Positions 8,559 to 16,332 of a stretch of DNA of 16,594 nucleotides are shown piece by piece (the first letter of the stretch is position 1; every line of letters starts with the position of its first letter). Where the stretch lies: positions 1 through 16,594 of the forward strand of contig DBBP01000013.1 of the NCBI GenBank assembly GCA_002292285.1, in the 5' to 3' direction. The position numbers and the translations under genes were made by a program. Source of the stretch: Proteobacteria bacterium UBA981 (lineage in GTDB: Bacteria > Pseudomonadota > Gammaproteobacteria > Ga0077536). The notes below the pieces were generated by a model. The model saw only the letters and a program-made list of their open reading frames with translations, was not told the DNA's origin and ran no database searches.

Positions 8559-8570
8559 CTTGCTGGCAGG
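8552..8570 (+). repeat. Inverted repeat overlapping the 3' end of tRNA-Trp
   Basis: CCTGCCA (8552-8558), which contains the last three bases of the acceptor stem, the discriminator and the CCA end, is perfectly complementary to TGGCAGG (8564-8570) across a five-base loop. In the precursor RNA this 7 bp hairpin would compete with the acceptor stem and mask the CCA end. The remaining spacer to secE (8571-8703) shows only a weak GTATC/GATAC repeat and no convincing promoter. Confidence 0.55.
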
Positions 8571-8703
8571 CTAACGAACATTGAGGAAGCGAGTGGACAC
8601 AGGTCGACTGAATTTTATCGGGCTGGGGGTATCGAACACAGATACACCTAAGCCGGAAACAACGGACAATGAATTGAGGTTACCGCTCCTTTAGCCACCA
8701 ACT

Positions 8704-9081
8704 ATGAATACGAAAGCATTACCCGAACAAAGTTCCTGGGATATCGCAAAACTCGCCGCTGCGTTGCTCGTATTAATAGGTAGCGTCGCAGCTTTCCATT
8801 ATTACGCCGACGCATCGAAGTTAGTCCGAGTCGTCGGGATGCTTGTCGCCGTCGGCGTCGCACTTGCTATCTCTCTGCAAACTGACAAGGGCCGTCAGGT
8901 TTCGTCGTTTATCCGCGACGCGCAGATTGAAGTGCGCAAAGTGGTGTGGCCGACTCGCCAGGAAACTATCCAGACAACCATGTTCGTCATGATTGTGGTG
9001 GTGGTTTTCGGCATTCTCTTGTGGGTGTTGGATTTGATGCTAAGTAGCTTGGTACAGACCTTAATTGGACGTGGAGCCTGA
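8704..9081 (+). CDS. secE: Preprotein translocase subunit SecE
   Basis: SecE is the small essential inner-membrane subunit that clamps SecY in the SecYEG protein-export channel. The product is 125 aa (127 in E. coli). Three hydrophobic segments are visible at about residues 15-34, 40-58 and 93-113, the three-helix form typical of gammaproteobacteria. Between the second and third lies the conserved cytoplasmic hinge EVRKVVWPTRQET at about residues 76-88. It follows tRNA-Trp and precedes nusG by 2 bases, the near-universal secE-nusG pair. The ribosome site before ATG 8704 is weak. Confidence 0.97.
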   Translation: MNTKALPEQSSWDIAKLAAALLVLIGSVAAFHYYADASKLVRVVGMLVAVGVALAISLQTDKGRQVSSFIRDAQIEVRKVVWPTRQETIQTTMFVMIVVVVFGILLWVLDLMLSSLVQTLIGRGA

Positions 9082-9083
9082 CG

Positions 9084-9617
9084 GTGAGCATGAACTGGTA
9101 TGTCGTACACGCCTACTCTGGTTTTGAAAATCAGGTAAAGCGCTCGCTTGAGGACAGAATTGAACGCAACAGTATGGGCGATAAATTCGGCCAGATTCTG
9201 GTCCCGACGGAAGAGGTCGTAGAAATGAAAGACGGCCAGAAGCGCAAAAGTGACCGAAAATTTTTCCCAGGCTATGTGTTGGTCGAAATGGATATGGGCG
9301 ACGATTCATGGCACTTGGTTAAAGACTGTCCCAAGGTCATGGGTTTTATTGGCGGCAGCAGCGACAAACCTGCCCCAATATCCAAGAAAGAAGCACAAAC
9401 GATTCTCGATCGAATCCAGGAAGGAGTTGAGAAACCGCGTCCGAAAGTTCTGTTCGAGGTCGGTGAACTCGTGCGCGTCGTCGATGGCCCGTTTACCGAC
9501 TTCAACGGGGTTGTTGAAGAGGTCAATTACGAGAAAAGCCGTCTACGTGTTGCGGTTTCTATTTTTGGCCGCTCCACTCCGGTCGAGCTCGAGTTCGGAC
9601 AAGTGAGTAAGGACTAG
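9084..9617 (+). CDS. nusG: Transcription elongation/antitermination factor NusG
   Basis: NusG binds the beta' clamp of RNA polymerase through its NGN domain and contacts Rho or ribosomal protein S10 through its KOW domain. It thereby couples transcription to translation or termination. The product is 177 aa. The NGN domain begins MNWYVVHAYSGFENQVKRSL, and the C-terminal KOW domain runs from about FEVGELVRVVDGPFTDFNG to the end. Two starts are possible: GTG 9084 or ATG 9090. GGAG at 9073-9076 is 7 bases from GTG and 13 from ATG, so I choose GTG. It overlaps functionally with the boxA-like motifs elsewhere in the window. Confidence 0.97.
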   Translation: MSMNWYVVHAYSGFENQVKRSLEDRIERNSMGDKFGQILVPTEEVVEMKDGQKRKSDRKFFPGYVLVEMDMGDDSWHLVKDCPKVMGFIGGSSDKPAPISKKEAQTILDRIQEGVEKPRPKVLFEVGELVRVVDGPFTDFNGVVEEVNYEKSRLRVAVSIFGRSTPVELEFGQVSKD

Positions 9618-9711
9618 ATACCTACACGTTCAGCTTTAACATGGCGCGATGCGCCAATCACACTCAACGCGCGGGGAGCCGTCAGGCGCTTGCACCCGAG
9701 GAGATGCTTAA
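9618..9711 (+). promoter_or_regulatory. rplK leader: boxA-like core, hairpin and candidate L1-binding site
   Basis: The 94-base spacer holds CTTTAACA (9634-9641), the core of boxA, directly followed by a TGGCGC-GAT-GCGCCA hairpin (9642-9656). Further on, GCGCGGGGAGCC and GTCAGGCGC (about 9669-9689) can fold as two short stems around an asymmetric purine-rich loop containing GGGAG. In E. coli, L1 represses rplK-rplA by binding such a loop in this leader. Assignment as the L1 site is inference from position and the GGGAG motif. GAGGAGA (9698-9704) is the ribosome site, 7 bases before GTG. Confidence 0.42.
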
Positions 9712-10143
9712 GTGGCAAAGAAAATCGATGCGTATATCAAACTGCAGGTAGCAGCAGGGCAAGCTAACCCAAGCCCGCCGGTCGGACCCGCTTTGGGTCA
9801 ACGGGGCGTTAACATCATGGATTTCTGCAAGGCATTCAATGCCCAAACGCAGAGTCTGGAAGCCGGTCTGCCGATTCCCGTAGTTATCACGGTTTTCAGT
9901 GATAAGAGCTTCACGTTCATCACTAAGACGCCGCCGGCATCCGTATTGTTGCGCAAGGCTGCGGGCATAGCTAAAGGGAGTAGTACGCCGAATTCAAACA
10001 AAGTTGGCAGCGTCGACCGCGCTCAAATAGAAGAGATCGTCAAAACAAAAACCCCGGATCTGACCGCAGCGTCCATGGAGGCGGCAGTTCGTTCGATTGT
10101 CGGCACCGCTCGGAGTATGGGCATCGACGTGGAGGGCGTTTGA
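9712..10143 (+). CDS. rplK: 50S ribosomal protein L11
   Basis: L11 binds 23S rRNA at the GTPase-associated centre beneath the L10-L12 stalk and is needed for RelA activation. The product is 143 aa. It begins with GTG at 9712, giving MAKKIDAYIKLQVAAGQANPSPPVGPALGQRG, the conserved N-terminal domain with the proline pair near the thiopeptide-binding cleft. The C-terminal rRNA-binding domain contains KTPPASVLLRKAAG and TKTPDLTAASMEAAVRSIVGTARSMGI. An overlapping ATG at 9704 is in another frame. rplA starts 1 base after its stop, so the two genes are translated as a pair. Confidence 0.97.
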   Translation: MAKKIDAYIKLQVAAGQANPSPPVGPALGQRGVNIMDFCKAFNAQTQSLEAGLPIPVVITVFSDKSFTFITKTPPASVLLRKAAGIAKGSSTPNSNKVGSVDRAQIEEIVKTKTPDLTAASMEAAVRSIVGTARSMGIDVEGV

Positions 10144-10144
10144 A

Positions 10145-10840
10145 ATGGCTGGTACTGGAAAACGTATACGTTCAATTGATGAAAAAGTTGGCGACCGGAA
10201 GGCACCTCGGCCGCTCAATGACGCGATCGCTTTATTGAAAGAATGCGCCTCAGCAAAGTTCGACGAGTCGGTCGATGTGGCTGTCAATCTGGGTGTTGAT
10301 CCGCGTAAATCCGACCAGGTAGTTCGGGGATCTACGGTCCTGCCTCACGGTAGTGGAAAGACGGTAAGGGTCGCTTTGTTCGCCGACGGCGCGGACGCTG
10401 AGGCCGGGCGCGAAGCCGGCGCCGACATTGTCGGATTGGATGATCTCGCGGAGGACGTCAAGCAAGGCAAGCTCGATTTCGATCTGGCCATCGCGACGCC
10501 CGCGTCAATGCGAGTTGTTGGGCAGCTTGGACAGGTTCTTGGGCCGCGTGGGCTGATGCCTAACCCTAAAGTGGGCACCGTAACCACAGACGTTGCGACT
10601 GCCGTACGAAATGCGAAGGCTGGTCAAGTGCAGTTTCGTACCGATAAGGCGGGAATTGTCCATTGCCCGATCGGCAAAGCTTCGTTCGATGCTGATGCGT
10701 TACGTACGAATCTCGCCGCGATCCTGAGTGATTTGCACAAAGCCAAACCGAGTTCATCGAAAGGTGTTTACCTCAAGTCGATAACGCTATCGACAACGAT
10801 GGGTCCAGGCGTTGCAGTCGACAAAGCATCTGTTGAGTAA
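10145..10840 (+). CDS. rplA: 50S ribosomal protein L1
   Basis: L1 forms the mobile stalk at the exit-site side of the large subunit and, in E. coli, is also the translational repressor of its own operon. The product is 231 aa (234 in E. coli). Conserved blocks are AKFDESVDVAVNLGVDPRKSDQ, RGSTVLPHGSGK, MRVVGQLGQVLGPRGLMPNP and STTMGPGVAVD. The open frame extends upstream into rplK, but the start is ATG 10145, where the family begins, with GGAGG (10131-10135) in front. A 260-base structured spacer separates it from rplJ. Confidence 0.97.
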   Translation: MAGTGKRIRSIDEKVGDRKAPRPLNDAIALLKECASAKFDESVDVAVNLGVDPRKSDQVVRGSTVLPHGSGKTVRVALFADGADAEAGREAGADIVGLDDLAEDVKQGKLDFDLAIATPASMRVVGQLGQVLGPRGLMPNPKVGTVTTDVATAVRNAKAGQVQFRTDKAGIVHCPIGKASFDADALRTNLAAILSDLHKAKPSSSKGVYLKSITLSTTMGPGVAVDKASVE

Positions 10841-10895
10841 TTCGGCTCGATATCAAAATCTTGAGGCTGCGAGCTTCAATATTGAACTTTGGGTT

Positions 10896-10976
10896 ACCGG
10901 CGAAAGCCGGTGGCCGTCAAAGACCGCGGGTCCGCATAAAAAGATGCGGTTAATCGGCTCCGGCCCGCGTAGACGG
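10896..10976 (+). promoter_or_regulatory. L10 leader: autoregulatory L10-L12 binding site
   Basis: Nested stems are clear. ACCGGC-GAAA-GCCGGT (10896-10911) is a hairpin with a GNRA loop. CCGTC (10914-10918) pairs with GACGG (10972-10976). After the asymmetric AAAGAC/TA internal loop, CGCGGG (10925-10930) pairs with CCCGCG (10964-10969). Inside is a CCGCAT/ATGCGG hairpin (10932-10949). The GTCAAAGACCGC and CGCGTAGACGGTG strands resemble the E. coli rplJ leader, in which the L10-L12 complex binds a kink-turn to repress translation. Position before rplJ supports this. Confidence 0.8.
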
Positions 10977-11032
10977 TGGTTTCCCATGGGCGGAGTTAAA
11001 TCCGGCCAGGACGCCGTAAATTGTGGAGTCCC

Positions 11033-11076
11033 TTACTGGGGCGACAGTAATCGGTGCGCACGAGTCTTTCGACTCG
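11033..11076 (+). promoter_or_regulatory. Distal hairpins of the rplJ leader
   Basis: TTACTG (11033-11038) pairs with CAGTAA (11045-11050), and CGAGTC (11061-11066) pairs with GACTCG (11071-11076) around a TTTC loop. Both stems are perfect 6 bp. They lie between the L10-binding site and the ribosome site GGGAG (11086-11090), so they could relay L10 binding to translation start. The region 10977-11032 shows only a CCCATGGG palindrome. Confidence 0.45.
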
Positions 11077-11100
11077 AGCCTGACCGGGAGAAATGACCAA

Positions 11101-11628
11101 ATGAGTCTTACGTTTAAGCAAAAACAAGCGGTCGTTTCAGAAGTGAGAGAAGTAGCGTCGAACGCGCAAACCGCAGTAGCCGCCGAATACATCGGCCTCA
11201 CTGTGGCAGACATGACTGATCTGCGAGTCAAGGCTCGCGAGAGCGGTGTCTATTTGCGTGTGATTAAAAATACGCTCGCGCGCCGTGCCATAGACGGTAC
11301 GAGTTTTGAGTGTTTGAACGAAACGTTGTCAGGACCTCTGCTGCTGGTATTTTCCGGGGAAGACCCGGGAGCTGGTGCGCGACTGGTCCGCGACTTTTCC
11401 AAGGACAACGACAAACTCGTAACCAGGGCAGTCGCGTTTGCCGGTGAACTAAGGCCTGCTGAGGATCTTGGTCTGCTGGCAAGTATGCCGACGCTCGATG
11501 GCGCACGTGCGACTCTACTCTCAGTTCTGAACGCGCCGCAGACGCAACTGGTGCGTACGTTAGCGGAACCGGCCGGACAATTCGTCCGACTTTTGGCCGC
11601 CTTTAACGACAAGCAACAATCCGCCTGA
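11101..11628 (+). CDS. rplJ: 50S ribosomal protein L10
   Basis: L10 anchors the L12 dimers on the large subunit, building the stalk that recruits EF-Tu and EF-G. The product is 175 aa (165 in E. coli). The N-terminal rRNA-binding domain has AVVSEVREVASNAQTAVAAEY, YLRVIKNTLARRA and SGPLLLVFSGEDPGAGARLV. The C-terminal helix that carries L12 is at the end (APQTQLVRTLAEPAGQFVRLL). The start is ATG 11101, 10 bases after GGGAG. An earlier ATG at 11093 opens only three codons before TGA, and the open frame back to 11023 lies in the leader RNA. Confidence 0.97.
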   Translation: MSLTFKQKQAVVSEVREVASNAQTAVAAEYIGLTVADMTDLRVKARESGVYLRVIKNTLARRAIDGTSFECLNETLSGPLLLVFSGEDPGAGARLVRDFSKDNDKLVTRAVAFAGELRPAEDLGLLASMPTLDGARATLLSVLNAPQTQLVRTLAEPAGQFVRLLAAFNDKQQSA

Positions 11629-11642
11629 TCGCTCCGGCGATC
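11627..11642 (+). repeat. Hairpin at the rplJ stop codon
   Basis: GATCGC (11627-11632) pairs perfectly with GCGATC (11637-11642) around a TCCG loop. The left arm takes in the last two bases of the rplJ stop codon. It ends 8 bases before the rplL ribosome site, so it could affect the high L12-to-L10 synthesis ratio by mRNA stability or ribosome re-initiation. That role is inference. Confidence 0.45.
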
Positions 11643-11664
11643 ACAATATTTGGAGAAAACCGAA

Positions 11665-12042
11665 ATGGCAGTTTCAAAAGAAGAATTAGTCGAAGCGCTG
11701 AGTAGCTTGACTATCCTGGAAGTCACCCAGCTTGTATCTGAGTTGGAAGAAAAGTGGGGCGTGTCAGCCGCAGCAGCAGTTGCAACAGTGGCTGTCAGCG
11801 CAGACGCCGGAGCTGGTGCAGTTGAAGAGAAAGATGAGTTCGACGTCGTGATGTCGAGTTTCGGCGATAACAAGGTCAGCGTCATCAAGGCTGTTCGTGC
11901 AATTACCGGTCTGGGCCTGAAAGAGGCCAAGGATATGGTCGAAGCTGTGCCGTCTACCATCAAGGAAGCTGCGCCAAAAGCTGAAGCCGACGAAATTAAG
12001 AAGCAGTTGGAAGAAGCAGGCGCCGCAGTCGACCTCAAGTAG
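11665..12042 (+). CDS. rplL: 50S ribosomal protein L7/L12
   Basis: L12 is the multicopy acidic stalk protein that contacts translation GTPases; L7 is its acetylated form. The product is 125 aa. The N-terminal dimerisation domain is followed by an Ala/Val-rich hinge (GVSAAAAVATVAVSADAGAG) at about residues 32-51. The C-terminal domain has EFDVVMSSFGDNKVSVIKAVR and GLGLKEAKDMVE. The start is ATG 11665, 9 bases after TGGAG (11651-11655); the frame continues upstream to TTG 11650 but the extra residues are not family-like. Alanine codons here are mostly GCA, GCT and GCC, unlike tuf. Confidence 0.97.
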   Translation: MAVSKEELVEALSSLTILEVTQLVSELEEKWGVSAAAAVATVAVSADAGAGAVEEKDEFDVVMSSFGDNKVSVIKAVRAITGLGLKEAKDMVEAVPSTIKEAAPKAEADEIKKQLEEAGAAVDLK

Positions 12043-12208
12043 TTCCGCGCTTGAATCTATTTCGGAAAAGTCGTCACGCAGAGTACCGCGCGGTCAAGTT
12101 ATTGGCGCGCGCTGGGCTCTCGTCGACGACTCTTTCCGGGCTACGCAGAAGCGGCATCGACTCTCCCCGCACTGAACTCGCATTCGGTCTCACAGGACGG
12201 TAATCACC
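12043..12208 (+). promoter_or_regulatory. Structured rplL-rpoB spacer, possible processing or attenuation region
   Basis: This 166-base spacer is the place where E. coli has an attenuator and an RNase III site that lower rpoBC relative to rplJL. Visible structure includes TTCCG/CGGAA (12043-12067), an imperfect stem of about 10 bp spanning 12080-12120 with AGAG/CTCT and CC-GCGC/GCGC-GG, and palindromes ACCGCGCGGT (12085-12094) and TCGTCGACGA (12120-12129). No T-run follows any of them, so no intrinsic terminator is called. The rpoB ribosome site is AGGA at 12194-12197. Confidence 0.4.
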
Positions 12209-15200
12209 ATGGCCTATTCATATACCGAGAAGAAACGGATCCGAAAGGATTTCAGCAAAACGCCGCCGATTTTGGATGTGCCGTACCTGCTGGAAACTCA
12301 GATCGAGTCGTACAAGCGATTTCTGCAGGAAGACAGCGATGTCGGCAGCCGCAATGAATACGGCTTGCATGCGGCGTTCAAATCAGTATTCCCGATTGAA
12401 AGCTATTCAGGCAACGCGATCCTCGAATACGTGAGCTACCGCTTAGGTGCGCCGGTCTTCGATGTAAAAGAATGCCAGGTCCGAGGTCTGACATATGCGG
12501 CGTCGCTGCGGGTGACCGTTCGTCTCGTCATTTACGATAAGGAGTCGGGCGCCGAAAAAGCGATAAAAGACGTTCGCGAGCAAGAAGTCTACATGGGTGA
12601 ATTGCCCTTGATGACGACCAACGGAACGTTTGTGATTAACGGTACAGAACGAGTCATCGTCTCGCAGTTGCACCGTTCTCCGGGAGTCTTTTTCGACCAC
12701 GACCGGGGCAAGACCCACTCATCCGGAAAGCTACTTTTTTCTGCTCGGGTAATTCCCTACCGTGGTTCGTGGCTAGATTTCGAATTTGACCCGAAAGATC
12801 ACGTTTACGTCAGAATCGACCGCCGTCGTAAATTGCCTGCAACCGTTCTGTTGCGAGCACTCGGATTCAGCACCGAGCGGATGCTAGAGACCTTTTTTGA
12901 ACGAGATAATTTCGTACTTGATGGTGAACAAGTCCGTGTCCAACTGGTCGCAGAACGGCTTCGCGGCGAAACGCTTGAGTTCGATTTGGTTGACGCAGAC
13001 GGAAACGTCCTGGTCGAAGCAGAGCGCCGCATAACTGCGCGACATGCTCGTGAAATTCAAGAACGCGGAATCACGGAAATTACGGTTCCGCGCACCTTTC
13101 TTATTGGTAAGACGCTGGCACGCGATTTGCCGAATCAAGAAACCGGCGAGTTGTTGGCTTCCGCTAATGACGAAATCACTGAAGAGTTGCTGGAAGGCTT
13201 TGTTGAGAACGGTATTACCGAACTTGAAACGATCTTCGCTAACGATCTCGATCATGGCGCGTACGTATCAGAAACACTGCGCGTAGACCCAACAACGACG
13301 GCTTTGGAGGCACAAGTCGAGATCTATCGCATGATGCGTCCAGGCGAGCCGCCGACTAAGGAAGCCGCAGAAAACCTGTTTCGGAACCTGTTTTTCACCG
13401 AGGACCGCTACGACCTGTCTGCTGTCGGACGCATGAAGTTCAACCGTCGTGTCAGACGAGAAGAAGTTGTCGGCAGCGGTGTTCTAGATGAACAGGACAT
13501 TACCGAGGTCCTTAAAGTACTTATCGATATTCGCAACGGTAACGGTACGGTTGACGATATTGATCACCTCGGCAATCGACGTGTCAGAAGCGTCGGTGAA
13601 ATGGCGGAAAATCAGTTTCGGGTCGGGTTGGTGCGCGTTGAACGCGCGGTGAAGGAACGTTTGAGCCTCGCCGAATCCGAAGGCTATATGCCGCAGGAGT
13701 TGATCAATGCGAAGCCTGTGTCCGCAGTAATCAAGGAATTCTTTGGTTCGAGCCAACTTTCGCAATTTATGGACCAGAATAATCCGCTGTCAGAAGTAAC
13801 GCACAAGCGGCGCGTATCAGCTCTTGGGCCAGGCGGGTTGACCCGCGAACGCGCAGGATTCGAGGTTCGCGATGTGCACCCGACCCACTACGGTCGCGTA
13901 TGCCCAATTGAAACACCAGAAGGCCCGAACATTGGTTTAATCAATTCTCTGGCAGTTTACGCTCGCACGAACGACTACGGCTTCTTGGAAACGCCTTATC
14001 GCAAAGTCGACAATCAGGTGGTCACCGACAAGATCGAATACCTTTCTGCTATCGAAGAAGGACAGTACGTCATCGCACAGGCGAATGCGGCGCTGGATGA
14101 GAGCGGAAAACTAACGGACGATTTGGTGTCTTCTCGGTACCAGAACGAGTTCACATTGGCAGGCCCTGAGCGCGTCGAGTACATGGACGTATCGCCCCGG
14201 CAAATCGTCTCTGTCGCTGCAGCGTTGATTCCGTTTTTAGAGCATGACGACGCAAACCGGGCACTCATGGGTTCGAATATGCAGCGTCAGGCGGTACCCA
14301 CGCTACGTGCCGATAAACCGCTCGTTGGTACTGGCATCGAACGCTCGGTTGCCAAGGATTCCGGAGTGACATTTATTGCTCGACGGGGTGGCGAAATTTA
14401 CGCAGTTGATGCAAGTCGGATCGTGGTTCGAGTCAATGACGCCGAAACGGTAGCCGGTGAGCCCGGTGTCGATATTTACAATTTGACCAAGTACACGCGT
14501 TCCAATCAGAACACCTGTATTAACCAGCGGCCGCTCGTCAGACTCGGTGACAAGATCGCTGCGGGCGACGTGTTGGCTGATGGTCCTTCTACTGACCTAG
14601 GAGAGCTTGCTCTTGGTCAGAATATGTTGGTCGCGTTTATGCCATGGAATGGTTACAACTTTGAGGACTCGATCCTCATTTCGGAACGCGTTGTTAAAGA
14701 GGACCGCTTCACCAGCATCCACATCGAAGAGCTAACCTGCGTCGCACGTGATACGAAACTGGGGCCAGAAGAGATCTCGAGCGATATTCCGAATGTAAGT
14801 GAAGGCGCCCTGTCGAAACTGGACGAGTCGGGCATCGTCTATATCGGAGCAGAGGTTCACCCCGGCGATATTCTGGTCGGCAAGGTAACGCCCAAGGGCG
14901 AGACACAACTGACACCGGAAGAAAAACTCCTGCGGGCGATCTTTGGCGAAAAGGCCTCGGATGTAAAAGATACCTCGCTACGCGTTCCATCAGGAATGAG
15001 CGGTACGGTTATCGATGTGCAGGTCTTTACGCGTGATGGCATCGAGAAAGATGCGCGGGCCCGAGAAATCGAAAATGCGGAGATCGCGCGGGTCAAAAAG
15101 GATCTGGACGATCAACTAATAATTCTTGAAGAAGACATTTTTCAGCGTGTTGAGCGAATTGTGATGGGCAAGAACGCTGAGAAAGGGCCTGGACAGCTTA

Positions 15201-16285
15201 AGGGCGGCATTAAGGTTACCAAACAGCTTCTTTCCGAAGTCGAACGGTCGAAGTGGTTTGATATCCGCCTGAAGAACGATACTGCCAACCAGCAGCTCGA
15301 GCAGCTGGCCGCCCAGATCGAAGATCACCGTGAAGATTTCCAACGCCAGTTTGACGAGAAGAAAAACAAACTCACTTCCGGAGATGATCTTGCCCCCGGT
15401 GTATTGAAAATGGCGAAGGTCTATCTGGCCGTTAAGCGTCGTATGCAGCCTGGTGACAAGATGGCCGGCCGCCACGGCAACAAGGGTGTGGTATCCATGA
15501 TCGTACCGATCGAGGATATGCCGCACATGGAAGATGGGCGTACGGTTGACGTTGTGCTTAATCCGCTCGGTGTTCCGTCGCGAATGAATGTTGGTCAGGT
15601 CCTCGAAGCGCATCTGGGATGGGCTGCGAACGGTCTGGGACAACGTATCGGTGAAATGATGGAACGCGCAGCGACAGTAAATGAATTGCGCACATTCCTC
15701 GATAAAATCTATAACACCAGCGGCCAGAAAGAGGATCTCGATTCACTGACAGACGAAGAGATTCCGCGCCTTTGTGAGAACTTGAAAGGCGGCGTGCCAA
15801 TGGCCACACCCGTCTTCGATGGGGCAAATGAAGACGAGTTGAAAGGTATGCTTGAGCTTGCAGGTCTACCCATTTCCGGGCAAACCACGCTCTATGACGG
15901 GCGTACCGGGACCGCATTCGATCGTCAAGTGACCGTCGGTTATATGTATATCCTGAAGTTGAATCATCTGGTTGATGACAAGATGCACGCGCGCTCGACA
16001 GGTCCATATAGTCTGGTTACCCAACAACCGTTGGGCGGCAAGGCGCAGTTCGGCGGTCAGCGCTTCGGCGAAATGGAAGTTTGGGCGCTGGAGGCGTACG
16101 GCGCTTCCTACACTCTGCAGGAAATGCTGACGGTCAAATCGGATGACGTTAATGGCCGTACGAAGATGTACAAAAATATTGTTGATGGCGACCACAAGAT
16201 GGAAGCGGGAATGCCGGAGTCGTTTAACGTACTCCTGAAGGAGATGCGCTCTCTAGGCATCGATATCGAGTTGGAAAACGAATAA
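12209..16285 (+). CDS. rpoB: RNA polymerase beta subunit
   Basis: This is the second-largest RNA polymerase subunit, forming the active-site cleft with beta'. The product is 1358 aa (1342 in E. coli). The rifampicin pocket GSSQLSQFMDQNNPLSEVTHKRRVSALG begins at residue 513, six positions later than in E. coli. The resistance-associated residues D522, H532 and S537 (E. coli D516, H526, S531) are all wild type. The conserved catalytic-site segment GDKMAGRHGNKG has K1084 and K1092 (E. coli K1065 and K1073). The C-terminus MLTVKSDDVNGRTKMYKNIVDG is the switch and clamp-anchor region. It is followed after 47 bases by rpoC, its assembly partner. No disruption is visible. Confidence 0.98.
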   Translation: MAYSYTEKKRIRKDFSKTPPILDVPYLLETQIESYKRFLQEDSDVGSRNEYGLHAAFKSVFPIESYSGNAILEYVSYRLGAPVFDVKECQVRGLTYAASLRVTVRLVIYDKESGAEKAIKDVREQEVYMGELPLMTTNGTFVINGTERVIVSQLHRSPGVFFDHDRGKTHSSGKLLFSARVIPYRGSWLDFEFDPKDHVYVRIDRRRKLPATVLLRALGFSTERMLETFFERDNFVLDGEQVRVQLVAERLRGETLEFDLVDADGNVLVEAERRITARHAREIQERGITEITVPRTFLIGKTLARDLPNQETGELLASANDEITEELLEGFVENGITELETIFANDLDHGAYVSETLRVDPTTTALEAQVEIYRMMRPGEPPTKEAAENLFRNLFFTEDRYDLSAVGRMKFNRRVRREEVVGSGVLDEQDITEVLKVLIDIRNGNGTVDDIDHLGNRRVRSVGEMAENQFRVGLVRVERAVKERLSLAESEGYMPQELINAKPVSAVIKEFFGSSQLSQFMDQNNPLSEVTHKRRVSALGPGGLTRERAGFEVRDVHPTHYGRVCPIETPEGPNIGLINSLAVYARTNDYGFLETPYRKVDNQVVTDKIEYLSAIEEGQYVIAQANAALDESGKLTDDLVSSRYQNEFTLAGPERVEYMDVSPRQIVSVAAALIPFLEHDDANRALMGSNMQRQAVPTLRADKPLVGTGIERSVAKDSGVTFIARRGGEIYAVDASRIVVRVNDAETVAGEPGVDIYNLTKYTRSNQNTCINQRPLVRLGDKIAAGDVLADGPSTDLGELALGQNMLVAFMPWNGYNFEDSILISERVVKEDRFTSIHIEELTCVARDTKLGPEEISSDIPNVSEGALSKLDESGIVYIGAEVHPGDILVGKVTPKGETQLTPEEKLLRAIFGEKASDVKDTSLRVPSGMSGTVIDVQVFTRDGIEKDARAREIENAEIARVKKDLDDQLIILEEDIFQRVERIVMGKNAEKGPGQLKGGIKVTKQLLSEVERSKWFDIRLKNDTANQQLEQLAAQIEDHREDFQRQFDEKKNKLTSGDDLAPGVLKMAKVYLAVKRRMQPGDKMAGRHGNKGVVSMIVPIEDMPHMEDGRTVDVVLNPLGVPSRMNVGQVLEAHLGWAANGLGQRIGEMMERAATVNELRTFLDKIYNTSGQKEDLDSLTDEEIPRLCENLKGGVPMATPVFDGANEDELKGMLELAGLPISGQTTLYDGRTGTAFDRQVTVGYMYILKLNHLVDDKMHARSTGPYSLVTQQPLGGKAQFGGQRFGEMEVWALEAYGASYTLQEMLTVKSDDVNGRTKMYKNIVDGDHKMEAGMPESFNVLLKEMRSLGIDIELENE

Positions 16286-16303
16286 CTGCGTTCAGACATT
16301 CGG

Positions 16304-16324
16304 CGCGAACCTCGCGTTAAGGAG
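16304..16324 (+). promoter_or_regulatory. Hairpin and ribosome site before rpoC
   Basis: CGCGA (16304-16308) and TCGCG (16312-16316) form a short hairpin in the rpoB-rpoC spacer. A strong AAGGAG Shine-Dalgarno (16319-16324) follows at 8-base spacing from GTG 16333 and decides the rpoC start. The spacer has no promoter or terminator, so rpoB and rpoC form one transcript. Confidence 0.6.
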
Positions 16325-16332
16325 TATTCATT

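Noticed and set aside
8684..8698. boxA-like CGCTCCTTTAG ahead of secE.
   Set aside because: It needs an inserted base and lacks the AACA end; too weak to call.
11023..11100. Upstream extensions of rplJ, and likewise of rplA (from 10097) and rplL (from 11650).
   Set aside because: These stretches are leader RNA or upstream gene sequence. Family homology and good ribosome sites fix the starts at 11101, 10145 and 11665.
11250..12038. Minus-strand open frame of 262 codons across rplJ and rplL.
   Set aside because: It is a low-complexity Ser/Ala-rich translation opposite Ala/Glu-rich ribosomal proteins and crosses two real genes and their spacer.
13739..13820. Rifampicin or streptomycin resistance substitutions in RpoB and S12.
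   Set aside because: The rifampicin pocket residues D522, H532 and S537, and S12 K43 and K88, are all wild type.
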